Assembly (NCBI GenBank): GCA_963718605.1
Contig: OY970363.1
Location: forward strand, 3,534,001-3,598,000
DNA: 64,000 nucleotides
Direction: 5' to 3'
Source: JACCXE01 sp963718605
GTDB lineage: Bacteria; Actinomycetota; Acidimicrobiia; Acidimicrobiales; JACCXE01
Positions 32,211 through 40,402 of the stretch are shown here, piece by piece. The notes beneath the pieces were generated by a model. It was not told the origin of the DNA. It searched no databases and saw nothing but the letters and a program-made list of their open reading frames with translations. The first letter of the stretch is position 1. Every line of letters starts with the position of its first letter. A program made the position numbers and the translations under genes.

Positions 32211-32972
32211 GTGACGGAATCACTCGAAACCGTCGAACAAGCTCTGGAGCTTTATCGGTTCGATTGGAACATCTCCCAGATCGCACGCGAGCTACGTGTG
32301 TCGCGGTGGGCCGTCCGCGACTGGATCAACAACGCCGAATCCAGGCTCTCGTCCCTGCGTCGCACTAACGACCACGCGACGGGCGAATGCACCGTTCGCG
32401 ACGCGATGCCGTGGCTCTCGTACGCGTACCTGCTCGGCCAGTACCTCGGCGACGGCTGCCTCACGCCGATGCCCCGGGATGTGTTCAAGCTTCGGATCGC
32501 GACGTGCGATGACTACCCCCTTATTCGTCAGCGCACCGTTGATGCGATCAACGCGGTCACCCCCGACAACAAAGTCGGCGTCGCGCAACGAGAAGGTTGC
32601 GCTGAGGTTTATTCGCATTCGAAACACTGGCCGTGCTTGTTCCCGCAACACGGACCGGGCCGCAAGCATGAACGCTCGATCGCGCTGGAGGCCTGGCAAG
32701 CAGAGATCGTGAATGCAGAGACGCGGGAATTTCTCGCGGGGCTCATTCACTCGGATGGGTGTCGCTGCGTGAACAACATCGTCACGCGAGGCAAGCCGTA
32801 CTCCTATCCGCGCTACTTCTTCACCAACGTGTCCGAAGACATCCTCATGCTCTGCGCCGACGCCTTCGACCGTCTTGGCGTCGAGTGGAAACGGAACCGG
32901 TGGAACTCGTTGTCCGTCGCGAAGCGTGACTCGGTCGCCTTGCTGGACACATTCATCGGACCGAAGACGTAG
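32211..32972 (+). CDS. HTH plus LAGLIDADG-type protein
   Basis: A 253-residue protein. An N-terminal helix-turn-helix (NISQIARELRVSRWAVRDWI) is followed by two LAGLIDADG-type helices, YLLGQYLGDGCLT at about residue 70 and FLAGLIHSDGCR at about residue 178, spaced as in single-chain homing endonucleases. The catalytic acidic residues would be the D in GDG and in SDG. It is not inside an intron or intein. Similar free-standing HTH-LAGLIDADG proteins occur in actinobacteria with unknown role; the fold is also used by the regulator WhiA. GTG 32211 lies 48 bases from the IS end. Confidence 0.75.
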   Translation: MTESLETVEQALELYRFDWNISQIARELRVSRWAVRDWINNAESRLSSLRRTNDHATGECTVRDAMPWLSYAYLLGQYLGDGCLTPMPRDVFKLRIATCDDYPLIRQRTVDAINAVTPDNKVGVAQREGCAEVYSHSKHWPCLFPQHGPGRKHERSIALEAWQAEIVNAETREFLAGLIHSDGCRCVNNIVTRGKPYSYPRYFFTNVSEDILMLCADAFDRLGVEWKRNRWNSLSVAKRDSVALLDTFIGPKT

Positions 32973-33001
32973 GGCCTTGACGGCGTCGTAACCTGCAGAG
33001 C

Positions 33002-33151
33002 GTGGCTAAGGACAAGACCCCGAAGAAGAAGTCGAAGATCCGCACGCTGTTCAAGTGGATCCGTCGCGTGACGTTCATCGCCGGCATCGTGACTGCCGTG
33101 CGCAAGTACCAGGCGGAACAAGCGGAGTCGAAGCAGCCGCCTCGTCCGTGA
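33002..33151 (+). CDS. Small basic single-helix protein
   Basis: A 49-residue ORF, GTG start, with a lysine-rich N-terminus (KDKTPKKKSKIRTLFKWI), one modest hydrophobic segment (VTFIAGIVTAV) and a polar tail. Its GTGA overlap with the next gene and the clear start and stop support it as a real small gene. It could be a membrane-associated peptide coupled to the cupredoxin. No family recognised. Confidence 0.55.
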   Translation: MAKDKTPKKKSKIRTLFKWIRRVTFIAGIVTAVRKYQAEQAESKQPPRP

Positions 33152-33825
33152 AGCGACTCGCCCTCATCGCGGCGGCCGTCGCACTCGTCGCGCTGGGCGT
33201 TGTCTCGCCCCCTCAACGGGCGATCGCCGCAACCCACGCTGCGCACGTAGCCGATAAGACGTTCGTCGACGGCGGCGGATGCAGCCCATCAGGCGGCGGC
33301 AGCACGACCATCCACGCCGGCGACTCGATTGTTTGGCACAACTGCGACGCGTTCGCACACAAGATCACCGCCGACGACTTCAGCTTCACTCGAACGCTCG
33401 CGGCGAACGGTGATACAGCTCCAGTCACATTCAACCAAGCGTCCCCATCCATCCCGTACCACTGCGACATCCACCCCGAGATGGTGCACGGCGCGATCCT
33501 GGTAGAGCCTGCCCAGACGACTTCGACGAAGCCCGCTCCCACCACCACGACGACCGCCACCACGATCAAGCCGACCACCACGTCGCCATCCACCAGCACA
33601 TCGACCACGCAGACCACTCAGGATCTGAACGGCCTATTCGACGGCAGTTCGACGACGTCCTCGTCCTCGACAACCAGCACCACGGAGCTCGCCATCAACT
33701 CCGACGGCAAAGACGGGAGCGGCAGCGGCCTCGTGATCGCATTGCTGATCCTGGCGATAGGCGGGGTCGGCGCCGGGGCCTATGCGGTGTGGCGCCGCAT
33801 GCAACAAGCGACCCAGTCGTCCTGA
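33148..33825 (+). CDS. Exported cupredoxin (plastocyanin-like) with C-terminal anchor
   Basis: A 225-residue exported protein with a signal peptide ending around AIA-AT. The cupredoxin domain covers about 35-125: the type 1 copper ligands are H in AHKI, C and H in YHCDIHPEM, and M in that same stretch. A Thr/Ser-rich linker of about 70 residues follows, then a membrane helix (GLVIALLILAIGGVGAGAYA) with basic tail. It should carry electrons or copper at the outer face of the membrane. GTG 33148 overlaps the small gene upstream; no redox partner is adjacent. Confidence 0.88.
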   Translation: MKRLALIAAAVALVALGVVSPPQRAIAATHAAHVADKTFVDGGGCSPSGGGSTTIHAGDSIVWHNCDAFAHKITADDFSFTRTLAANGDTAPVTFNQASPSIPYHCDIHPEMVHGAILVEPAQTTSTKPAPTTTTTATTIKPTTTSPSTSTSTTQTTQDLNGLFDGSSTTSSSSTTSTTELAINSDGKDGSGSGLVIALLILAIGGVGAGAYAVWRRMQQATQSS

Positions 33826-33884
33826 ACCCGCGATGAGGTGAATGCCTCATGCGCGTCAAGCCGAGCGTCCGTAACCTTTTCTGC

Positions 33885-34271
33885 ATGCCGACCTCAGTGG
33901 ACAACGTGATCCCGATCGCCATGCGCAATGCGCTCTGTGAACGCGATTTCGACACCGTCGCGGCGAGCTTGACCGAGGACGCGGTGATGCGCGGGATGCT
34001 GCCCGCCCGCGTCATCGAAGCGACCGGTCGCGACGAGATCATGGGGTGGTTTCGGAAGTGGTTCGCCAACGCTGAGGCGTTTGAGGTCATCGACCAGAGC
34101 GAGGAGACAACCGGCGGACGCACACGCGTGACCTGGCGGTTCCGGGTCGGCGCCCATCCCGTGAGCGGCGAATCGGGCGTGCACGTAATCGAGCAGACCG
34201 CCTACTGCGACTCCACCGAAGCTGGCATCACCAAGATCGACTTGCTCTGCTCCGGTTTCCGCCCCGAGTAA
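33885..34271 (+). CDS. SnoaL/NTF2-like protein
   Basis: About 128 residues with the NTF2-like pattern: a first helix (AMRNALCERDFDTVAASLTE), then DAVMRGMLP and a run of beta strands (TRVTWRFRV; HVIEQTAYCD). Members include polyketide cyclases and limonene-epoxide-hydrolase-like enzymes as well as proteins with unknown binding function. No catalytic pair is evident. ATG 33885 fits the domain start; there is no ribosome site, and ATG 33849 is an alternative. Confidence 0.7.
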   Translation: MPTSVDNVIPIAMRNALCERDFDTVAASLTEDAVMRGMLPARVIEATGRDEIMGWFRKWFANAEAFEVIDQSEETTGGRTRVTWRFRVGAHPVSGESGVHVIEQTAYCDSTEAGITKIDLLCSGFRPE

Positions 34272-34297
34272 CTCGCGGGCGGCAGGAGACCGGCGAT

Positions 34298-34588
34298 TCA
34301 GTCCACCCCGTCAACGACGTACATCCGGGCGATCGCCGCTCCATCGCGAATCTTGCGGATCTCCGTGTACTCGTCGCTGCGGTACCAGTCGAGCGCGGCC
34401 TGCCTCGTCGGGAACTCGAGTACGACCGTGCGCCCGACGGGCGGATCACCTTCGAGCACCTCGACCTCGCCGCCGCGAACCACGTACCGGCCGCCGGCGC
34501 CAAGGATGCTCGCGGCTGCCTGCGTCTTGTACTCGTCGTAGCGGCCCGGGTCGGTCACCTCGCCCTGATAGATCACATACGCAGCCAT
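34298..34588 (-). CDS. DUF1330 protein (dimeric ferredoxin-like fold)
   Basis: A 96-residue protein with the DUF1330 layout: AAYVIYQGEVTDPGRYDEY at the start, GGRYVVRGGEVEVLEGD in the middle and LEFPTRQAALDWYRSDEY near the end. The family has an alpha/beta ferredoxin-like fold and no agreed function. ATG 34588 is preceded by GGAGGG at good spacing, which decides the start against a longer frame. It converges with the NTF2-like gene. Confidence 0.88.
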   Translation of the reverse strand: MAAYVIYQGEVTDPGRYDEYKTQAAASILGAGGRYVVRGGEVEVLEGDPPVGRTVVLEFPTRQAALDWYRSDEYTEIRKIRDGAAIARMYVVDGVD

Positions 34589-34712
34589 TGTCCCTCCTAG
34601 CCCAAGCACTCAGTTTCTCAAGAAATTGAGAACTCGGCCGATAAGTGAAGAATGGATTCGCTTCGTCGCGCCATCCGAATCGCTGCGACAGCACTCATTG
34701 GCGGCGAAGGGT

Positions 34713-35444
34713 ATGCGTAGCCGGGACGCGTCCCCCATCTCACGCGCTCGTGGACTCGTCGCGGCCGCGACCGTCGTCTGCCTTCTAAGCGTTGCTGCCT
34801 GCGATCACCAGAGGACCGCCACTGCGCCGCCAAGAGCCGCGCCCGTCTCATGCGACTCGCCTGCAGACCGCTCACCAACCGCCCAAGCTCGCCAATTCCG
34901 CCAAGCATTCGGTCTCAACGCCAGTGACACGGCGATCGCAGCCGCGGCAGCGGCGCCGCAAGACGGGCTGAACCGCTACGGGGTCCCACTGACAACGGCC
35001 GAGCTCAAGGAGATGGACCGGCGCCAAGCAGTCTCAGCCGCAACGGAACCGATCCGAGATGTGGTCCACGAACACCCGGACCAATACGGCCAGCTGTGGA
35101 TCGACCAGCTGCATGGCGGGATCGTCGTGGTCCAGATCGCGCCTGATGGGAGCCAAGCCCCGATCAAGGCGCTCATGGCTCGCAAACATATCGATTCGAA
35201 GTTCGTGCGATTCGAACGCGTCAAGCGTTCAATGGCCGAGCTGCGCGCAATGACAGATGCGTTCATGCACGACGCGGCGCCGAGATTGAAGGCTCGAGGA
35301 ATCCAGGTTCAGTCCATTGGGCCCGACCTGCCGAACGCCATGCGCGTCGGCGTCGTCAACCTGACGCAGGCCCAACGGCGCTCGTTGGCGAAGGAATTCC
35401 CGGACGTTCGGTTCGAGACCGAGTGCGTCATCAAAGCGGTGTGA
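34713..35444 (+). CDS. Secreted lipoprotein, hypothetical
   Basis: A 243-residue lipoprotein: basic N-terminus, hydrophobic stretch GLVAAATVVCLLSVAAC and a lipobox (SVAAC) that should be lipid-modified at Cys. The mature part has EHPDQYGQLWIDQLHGGIVV and further alpha/beta segments resembling the pro-domain-like modules sometimes found beside serine peptidases; I see no catalytic triad. ATG 34713 is chosen because it starts just before the signal; frames upstream are unlikely. It converges with bcp. Confidence 0.7.
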   Translation: MRSRDASPISRARGLVAAATVVCLLSVAACDHQRTATAPPRAAPVSCDSPADRSPTAQARQFRQAFGLNASDTAIAAAAAAPQDGLNRYGVPLTTAELKEMDRRQAVSAATEPIRDVVHEHPDQYGQLWIDQLHGGIVVVQIAPDGSQAPIKALMARKHIDSKFVRFERVKRSMAELRAMTDAFMHDAAPRLKARGIQVQSIGPDLPNAMRVGVVNLTQAQRRSLAKEFPDVRFETECVIKAV

Positions 35445-35469
35445 ACCCTCGCTGGCGCGCTATGGCTCC

Positions 35470-35922
35470 CTAGCCCAACGCCTTCAGCAGATTGGCCGGC
35501 GTGTCCTTCGGAGACACCTTGTACCAAGCCTCGGCGATCTTGCCCTTCTCGTCGATCAAAAACGCCGAGCGCAGGATCCCCATGTACTTGCGCCCGTACA
35601 TCGACTTCTCGGTCCACACGCCGAAGGCCTCGGCCACCGCGTGATCCTCGTCAGCCAGCAGCGGGAACCCGAGCCCGTACTTCTCGTCGAACTTCAGTTG
35701 CTTGGCCGGTTTGTCGGGACTGATGCCGAGCACCGCGGTATCGCCGATGTCGCCCAAGATGTCGCGCATGCCGCAGGACTGCTGGGTGCAACCCGGAGTG
35801 TCCGCTTTTGGATAGAAGTACACGAGCACCTTGCGGCCCTTGAGACTCGACAACTTCACGGTCTCGCCGTGCTGGTCAGTTAGGGAGATCGCAGGGGCTT
35901 TATCACCGGGATTCAGAGACAT
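35470..35922 (-). CDS. bcp: Thioredoxin-dependent peroxiredoxin (Bcp/PrxQ)
   Basis: A 150-residue peroxiredoxin. YFYPKADTPGCTQQSCGMRD contains the peroxidatic Cys in TPGCT and a resolving Cys five residues later, the alpha-type Bcp arrangement. The catalytic Arg is in GILRSAFLID. It reduces H2O2 and organic peroxides using thioredoxin. ATG 35922; the full length of about 150 is typical. It lies just after the methyltransferase gene on the same strand but is separate. Confidence 0.95.
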   Translation of the reverse strand: MSLNPGDKAPAISLTDQHGETVKLSSLKGRKVLVYFYPKADTPGCTQQSCGMRDILGDIGDTAVLGISPDKPAKQLKFDEKYGLGFPLLADEDHAVAEAFGVWTEKSMYGRKYMGILRSAFLIDEKGKIAEAWYKVSPKDTPANLLKALG

Positions 35923-35948
35923 GGCCCGACGTTATTCGGTGCGGTGGT

Positions 35949-36770
35949 TCAACTCCGCTGCAGGGTCGCAACCACATACGGGCTGCTGACACGGAGCCGC
36001 GGCGGGTCCTCGTTGGCGGCTTCGAGGACCGCCTTCATCCGTTTCAGCATCTCGTCGCGAACCGTCTCGTCGTACTTGCCAAATTGTTCGAGCACCGCCT
36101 TCCCGGTGACGGCCATTGGGTGGTTCTGTTGCTCGGTGTCCACGAATTCGTCCACGGAGTTGGCCACGTACGCGAGGCGGTGCTCGTCGATCTCGACGCT
36201 GAAACCGTGCGGTCCGAACGCCTCGATGAGTGACTCGCGCTCATGCCACGCGAACCCACCCGGTGGTGGCGGCGGCGCACCCAGCGCCGTCATCATCGTC
36301 TCGCTAGCGACTCTGTTCATGTCAGCGATCGGTCCTCCGGGTCGCCACGCACTCAGTACCACACGACCCGTTGGGATCAGGACCCGGGCCATCTCAGCCG
36401 CAGCCGCGACCGGGTCGGGAGCGAAGATCACCGCGAAGACGGACACGATGACGTCGACCGAGTGGTCGGGCAGCGGGATAGCGCCGGCGTTGCCCAACTC
36501 GAATGTGACGGATAGCCCGTCGGCGTCGGCACGCGCGCGGGCGACCTCGAGAAGACGAGTCGCGGGATCGACGCCGATGACCTCAGCGCCGGTGCGTGCG
36601 GCCACCAACGCCGCGTTCCCGGTGCCGCATCCGAGATCGAGCACCCGCTGGCCCGCGCGGAGCCCCGCGCGCTGAATCACGACCTCTGCCGCGGGCGCGA
36701 GCTGGGCCGCGGTTGACTCGTAGTGACCCACGCCCCAATCGAGCGGCGGCGGTCCGTTCACCTCCGGCAT
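35949..36770 (-). CDS. Class I SAM-dependent methyltransferase (UbiE-like group)
   Basis: A 273-residue methyltransferase. Motif I is RVLDLGCGTGNAALVAA at about residue 45, followed by VIGVDPATRLLEVAR, the motif with AGAIPLPDHSVDVIV and the later RVLIPTGRVVLSAW. The C-terminal region (about 160-273) is longer than in core methyltransferases and may bind the substrate. Small-molecule methylation is likely; which substrate is unknown. The adjacent bcp gene ends 26 bases downstream. Confidence 0.88.
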   Translation of the reverse strand: MPEVNGPPPLDWGVGHYESTAAQLAPAAEVVIQRAGLRAGQRVLDLGCGTGNAALVAARTGAEVIGVDPATRLLEVARARADADGLSVTFELGNAGAIPLPDHSVDVIVSVFAVIFAPDPVAAAAEMARVLIPTGRVVLSAWRPGGPIADMNRVASETMMTALGAPPPPPGGFAWHERESLIEAFGPHGFSVEIDEHRLAYVANSVDEFVDTEQQNHPMAVTGKAVLEQFGKYDETVRDEMLKRMKAVLEAANEDPPRLRVSSPYVVATLQRS

Positions 36771-36812
36771 GTAGCGACACTACGTCGCACCTCGCGGTTC
36801 TTCAGGAGTAGG

Positions 36813-37220
36813 TCAGACCCACAGGCAAAACGGATGGCCCGCGGGGTCGAGCATCACTCGAAGCCGCGTGAGGTCTCGTGTCGCCGGCTGCTCTTCCGCC
36901 TGCGTCGCCCCACACGCCAGCGCCCACGCCACGCCGCGTTCGAGATCCTCCACCCAGATGTCGAGATGCATCTGCATGCCCGGCTCCCCCGGCGCGCCGG
37001 GGTACACGGCGCGGATGAAGTGTTCCTCCCACTGAATCTCGAGCTTTTCGCCTTCAGCCGAGCGCAGCCGCGACCATCCGTCCCCGGGAGGGAAACCTGG
37101 TCGTGGCCCCTCGATCTCCTCGATCAGCCAACCGAGAAGTTGTTCGTAAAAGTGCGTGAGCACGGCGACGTCGGGCGCATCGAGGACGGGGCCTGACATC
37201 CGCATCGCCGGTCGTTCCAC
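36813..37220 (-). CDS. VOC (glyoxalase-like) family protein
   Basis: A 135-residue single-module VOC protein: VLDAPDVAVLTHFYEQLLGW at the start and MQMHLDIWVEDLERGVAWAL in the second beta-alpha-beta-beta-beta unit, with DPAGHPFCLW at the end. Classical metal ligands are only partly seen (the His in MHLD and a possible acidic residue), so it belongs to the broad glyoxalase-like group (PF18029 type). Start is GTG 37220 or ATG 37205. It is divergent from the ABC1 kinase gene. Confidence 0.8.
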   Translation of the reverse strand: MERPAMRMSGPVLDAPDVAVLTHFYEQLLGWLIEEIEGPRPGFPPGDGWSRLRSAEGEKLEIQWEEHFIRAVYPGAPGEPGMQMHLDIWVEDLERGVAWALACGATQAEEQPATRDLTRLRVMLDPAGHPFCLWV

Positions 37221-37294
37221 GCCGTTCGAAGTTAACGGACGTGGCAGGCGTCAATAATTTCTGCCGGTGAGGGTCATCGGCCTACCGTTGCGGT

Positions 37295-38896
37295 GTGACG
37301 GCAGCTGACCTCGAGCGTGGAGCATTCTCAGCAGAGGGCCCGTGGGTGGTGCCCGACGAGACGATGGTGTGGCAGCGCGGCATCGGCGAGCTCCGCCTCA
37401 GGGTGGCGGCGCAGGTGCCCGAACTCGTGCGGCGCCGACGCGTTCCGCCGGTTCAGCGTGCCCTGATCACCGGCTGGCATCTCGGCGGCGCGCTGCTGGG
37501 TTGGAGGTACATCGACAAGCGGCGGAACCCCGACACCGCTCGCGCCGGGCTCTCACGCCGGCTGCGCGTGGCGTTCGCCAAGCTGGGCCCGACCTACATC
37601 AAGCTCGGGCAGATCCTGTCCTCGGGTGAGGGCATCTTCCCCGAGGAGCTGGTCAAGGAATTCCGCTACCTGCGCGACAAGGTGCCGGCCGAGACCTTCG
37701 AGACCGTCCGTCGTGTCGTCGAAGCAGAACTCGGCAAGCCGCTCGAGGCGGTGTTCGACAACTTCTCCACCGAGCCGCTCGCGGCCGCGTCGATCGCGCA
37801 GGTGCACACCGCCACGCTCAAGACCGGCGAGAGCGTCGTGGTGAAAGTGCAGCGCCCGACGGTGTCCGAGTTGGTGCAGAAGGACCTGGCCGCGATGGCG
37901 TGGATCTCCCCGGTCCTCGTTGGTCGCATCCCGATCGCGGCGCTGGCCAATCCGCCGGCGCTGGTGGACCTGTTCGCCGAGACGATTGTCGAGGAACTCG
38001 ACTTCCGCCTCGAAGCGCAAAACATGCTCGACGTCGCGCGCGTTCTCGCCGCCACCGATCAACGGGCGATGGTCGTGCCCCGCCCCCATCCCGTGCTCGT
38101 CACGCGACGCATGCTTGTGATGGAGCGGTTGGACGGGTTCAGCTTCGACGACGTCGAGGGCATGAAGAAGGCAGGCGTCGATACCGAGGCCGTCGTACGG
38201 GCGAGCATGGTCAGCTTCCTCGAGGGCGCCATCTTGTTCGGCGTGTTCCACGGCGATCTGCACGGCGGCAACCTGCTTGTGCAGCAAGACGGGCGCGTCG
38301 CCTTGTTGGACTACGGCATCACCGGTCGCCTCGACGAGAAGCGGCGCCTCGCGTTCCTGCGCCTCATCGTCGGCGCGACCATGAACGACCTCAACGGGCA
38401 GCTGGCCGCGCTGATCGACTTGGGCGCGCTGCCCGACGGCACCGACTTGCCGACCTTGATTGTCGACCTCGGCCTCGACCGCCCGCCGATTGACCCGTTG
38501 CAAATCACGCCCGAGCAACTCCTGGAAGAGATGCGCGAGATCGTGAAGAAGCTGCTCGGCTACGGCGCCCGCCTGCCGAAGGAACTGATGCTGTTCATCA
38601 AGGACCTGTTGTTCCTGGACGGCGCGCTCGCGACCCTCGCCCCCGACGTCGACATCTTCGGCGAGATCGCTCACATTGCCGAGCACCTCGCTACCCGTCA
38701 CGGCGAGACGATCGCGGCGCAGATCGGGCTCGAGCCCGGCGAGTTCGACATCGACCTCACCGGGGTGAAGAACAGCTTCGGCGTGGGCGAAGGCGTGCAA
38801 ACGCTGACCCACCGCGAACTGCAGGAACGGCGCCAGCTCATGCAGAAGCGAATGGAAGCCCACGCCAAAGAAGCCAAGGCAAAAGCCAAGAAGTGA
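37295..38896 (+). CDS. ABC1/AarF/UbiB-family atypical kinase
   Basis: A 533-residue protein of the UbiB/ADCK group. The KxGQ-type motif is in PTYIKLGQILSSGEG (residue about 105), the Ala-rich nucleotide loop is in LAAASIAQVH, VVVKVQRP holds the invariant Lys, FHGDLHGGNLLV is the catalytic loop and LLDYGITG holds the metal-binding Asp. Members support isoprenoid-quinone synthesis or lipid homeostasis; here the quinone is probably menaquinone. GTG 37295 is preceded by no clear ribosome site. Its end overlaps the next gene by GTGA. Confidence 0.92.
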   Translation: MTAADLERGAFSAEGPWVVPDETMVWQRGIGELRLRVAAQVPELVRRRRVPPVQRALITGWHLGGALLGWRYIDKRRNPDTARAGLSRRLRVAFAKLGPTYIKLGQILSSGEGIFPEELVKEFRYLRDKVPAETFETVRRVVEAELGKPLEAVFDNFSTEPLAAASIAQVHTATLKTGESVVVKVQRPTVSELVQKDLAAMAWISPVLVGRIPIAALANPPALVDLFAETIVEELDFRLEAQNMLDVARVLAATDQRAMVVPRPHPVLVTRRMLVMERLDGFSFDDVEGMKKAGVDTEAVVRASMVSFLEGAILFGVFHGDLHGGNLLVQQDGRVALLDYGITGRLDEKRRLAFLRLIVGATMNDLNGQLAALIDLGALPDGTDLPTLIVDLGLDRPPIDPLQITPEQLLEEMREIVKKLLGYGARLPKELMLFIKDLLFLDGALATLAPDVDIFGEIAHIAEHLATRHGETIAAQIGLEPGEFDIDLTGVKNSFGVGEGVQTLTHRELQERRQLMQKRMEAHAKEAKAKAKK

Positions 38897-39192
38897 CGCC
38901 TGAGCACTGCGACCTCTGCGAAGCAGCGCGGATGACGCAGTGGCACCACGAGGACGACGTGTGTTGGATCGCGGACTGCGAGGTCTGCAGCATCCCGATG
39001 GTCGTGTGGCGCAAGCACGGCACCGAACCGCCCGAGGGCGACGTCGATCACATGATGCGCGAACTCACCCGCGTCGGTGACGCCGTGTTCGAAGGGCGGG
39101 AGTGGTCAATCGACCGCAACATGCGTCAGATCCCGGACCACTTCCACGCGCACGCGCGTGACAAGGACTGGTACTTCAGGCGGTTTCGGTAA
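38893..39192 (+). CDS. Conserved small protein with two CxxC motifs
   Basis: A 99-residue protein with HCDLCEAARMTQWHHEDD near the start and ADCEVCSIPMVVWRKHG soon after. The two CxxC pairs, with nearby His, look like a zinc ribbon or knuckle. The C-terminal half (DRNMRQIPDHFHAHARDKDW) is His-rich, with a pattern reminiscent of HIT-like proteins, but the H-x-H-x-H triad is not exact. GTG 38893 overlaps the ABC1 stop; its 3' end overlaps the helicase end by 17 bases. Function unknown. Confidence 0.75.
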   Translation: MTPEHCDLCEAARMTQWHHEDDVCWIADCEVCSIPMVVWRKHGTEPPEGDVDHMMRELTRVGDAVFEGREWSIDRNMRQIPDHFHAHARDKDWYFRRFR

Positions 39193-40384
39193 CTGCAGCC
39201 GCGTGATCCCACGCAGCTAGGTCAAGCAACCGCGGGTCGTTCGAGAACACCTCGGGAATCGGCTGCTTCACACCGATGCGCTTCTGCAGCTTCTCGACTT
39301 CCATCTGCTGGTTCCACAACACCAGCGTGACGACAACGCCGCTCTCACCGGCGCGCGCGGTGCGACCCGAACGATGCAGGTAGGTCTTGTGGTCTTCCGG
39401 CGGGTCGTAGTGGATCACGACGTCGATCGCGTCGACGTGGATGCCGCGTGCGGCGACGTCGGTGGCGACGAGCACTGGCAGCTTGCCCTCGGAGAACTGC
39501 GCCAGCGCCCGCTCGCGCGCACTCTGGCGCAAGTCGCCGTGCAGTGGTTGTGCCTGCACGTCGTGCGTCTTGAGGTCGGCCACAAGGCGGTCGGCGCCGC
39601 GCTTGGTGCGGGTGAAGATCAGCGTGCGGAAGGCGCCCTTCGAGATCGACGCCGCCACCTTGGCTTTGTCCATCTCGTGCACCTGCAGGAACCGGTGGAG
39701 CATTTCGTCGACCGTGACCGTGGTGCTCTCCACCGTATGAACGGCCGGGTCCTTCATGTACGTGCGCATGAGGTGATCGACGTCGTTGTCGAGCGTGGCC
39801 GAGAACAGGAACGTTTGATGGTCCTGGCTCATGCGGCGCAGGAACCACTCGACTTGCGGCAGGAAGCCCATGTCGGCCATGCGGTCGGCTTCGTCGAGCA
39901 CGATCGTGCCAACGTCGGTGACGTGGATCTCGCCGCGGTTGCCGAGGTCGATGAGTCGGCCCGGCGTCGCGATCACGACATCGATTACTTGATTGAACGC
40001 GCGGATGTCGGCGTCGAGGTCGGTGCCGCCGTAGACGGCGCGCAACTTCAACCCGATTGCCGCGGCGAGCGGCGTCAACACTTCGGCAACCTGCACCGCG
40101 AGTTCCCGCGTGGGCACCAGCACGAGCGCGCGTGGGTAGTGCGGACGCGAACCGGGTGCGGTGCGCTGCAGCAGCGGCAGACCGAACGCCAGTGTCTTGC
40201 CGGAGCCGGTCTTGGCCTGTCCGCAGACGTCGCGTCCTGCGAGTGCGTCTTTGATCGTGATGCCTTGAATCGCGAACGGCGCAACCACGCCCGTCTCTAA
40301 GAGGGCGTCAACCAACGCTTCGTCGATACCAAGGCTCGCGAACGTTTCGGGGGTCGGGGGCGCTTCCCCCGTCTCAGTTTCCAC
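39176..40384 (-). CDS. DEAD-box RNA helicase
   Basis: A 402-residue SF2 helicase with the core motifs in order: Q motif (FAIQGITI), motif I AKTGSGKT, Ia PTRELA, Ib TPGR, II LDEADRMADMGF, III FSATL, V ARGIHVDAIDVVIHYD and VI HRSGRTARA. The C-terminal extension after motif VI is short, so it is a minimal RhlE-like enzyme without an RNA-binding domain. Role in ribosome assembly or mRNA turnover is by family analogy. It lies 18 bases upstream of trpA on the same strand but reads as an independent gene. Confidence 0.95.
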   Translation of the reverse strand: METETGEAPPTPETFASLGIDEALVDALLETGVVAPFAIQGITIKDALAGRDVCGQAKTGSGKTLAFGLPLLQRTAPGSRPHYPRALVLVPTRELAVQVAEVLTPLAAAIGLKLRAVYGGTDLDADIRAFNQVIDVVIATPGRLIDLGNRGEIHVTDVGTIVLDEADRMADMGFLPQVEWFLRRMSQDHQTFLFSATLDNDVDHLMRTYMKDPAVHTVESTTVTVDEMLHRFLQVHEMDKAKVAASISKGAFRTLIFTRTKRGADRLVADLKTHDVQAQPLHGDLRQSARERALAQFSEGKLPVLVATDVAARGIHVDAIDVVIHYDPPEDHKTYLHRSGRTARAGESGVVVTLVLWNQQMEVEKLQKRIGVKQPIPEVFSNDPRLLDLAAWDHAAAVTETA

Positions 40385-40402
40385 AGCGATTCGAGATGCA
40401 GG

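Noticed and set aside
33520..33690. Short repeats of ACC/ACG codons that look like an array
   Set aside because: They encode the Thr/Ser-rich stalk of the cupredoxin and have no regular unit; no CRISPR array is present in the window.
37553..38863. A 436-codon minus-strand frame opposite the ABC1 kinase gene
   Set aside because: Composition-driven shadow of a well-supported gene; no recognisable domain.
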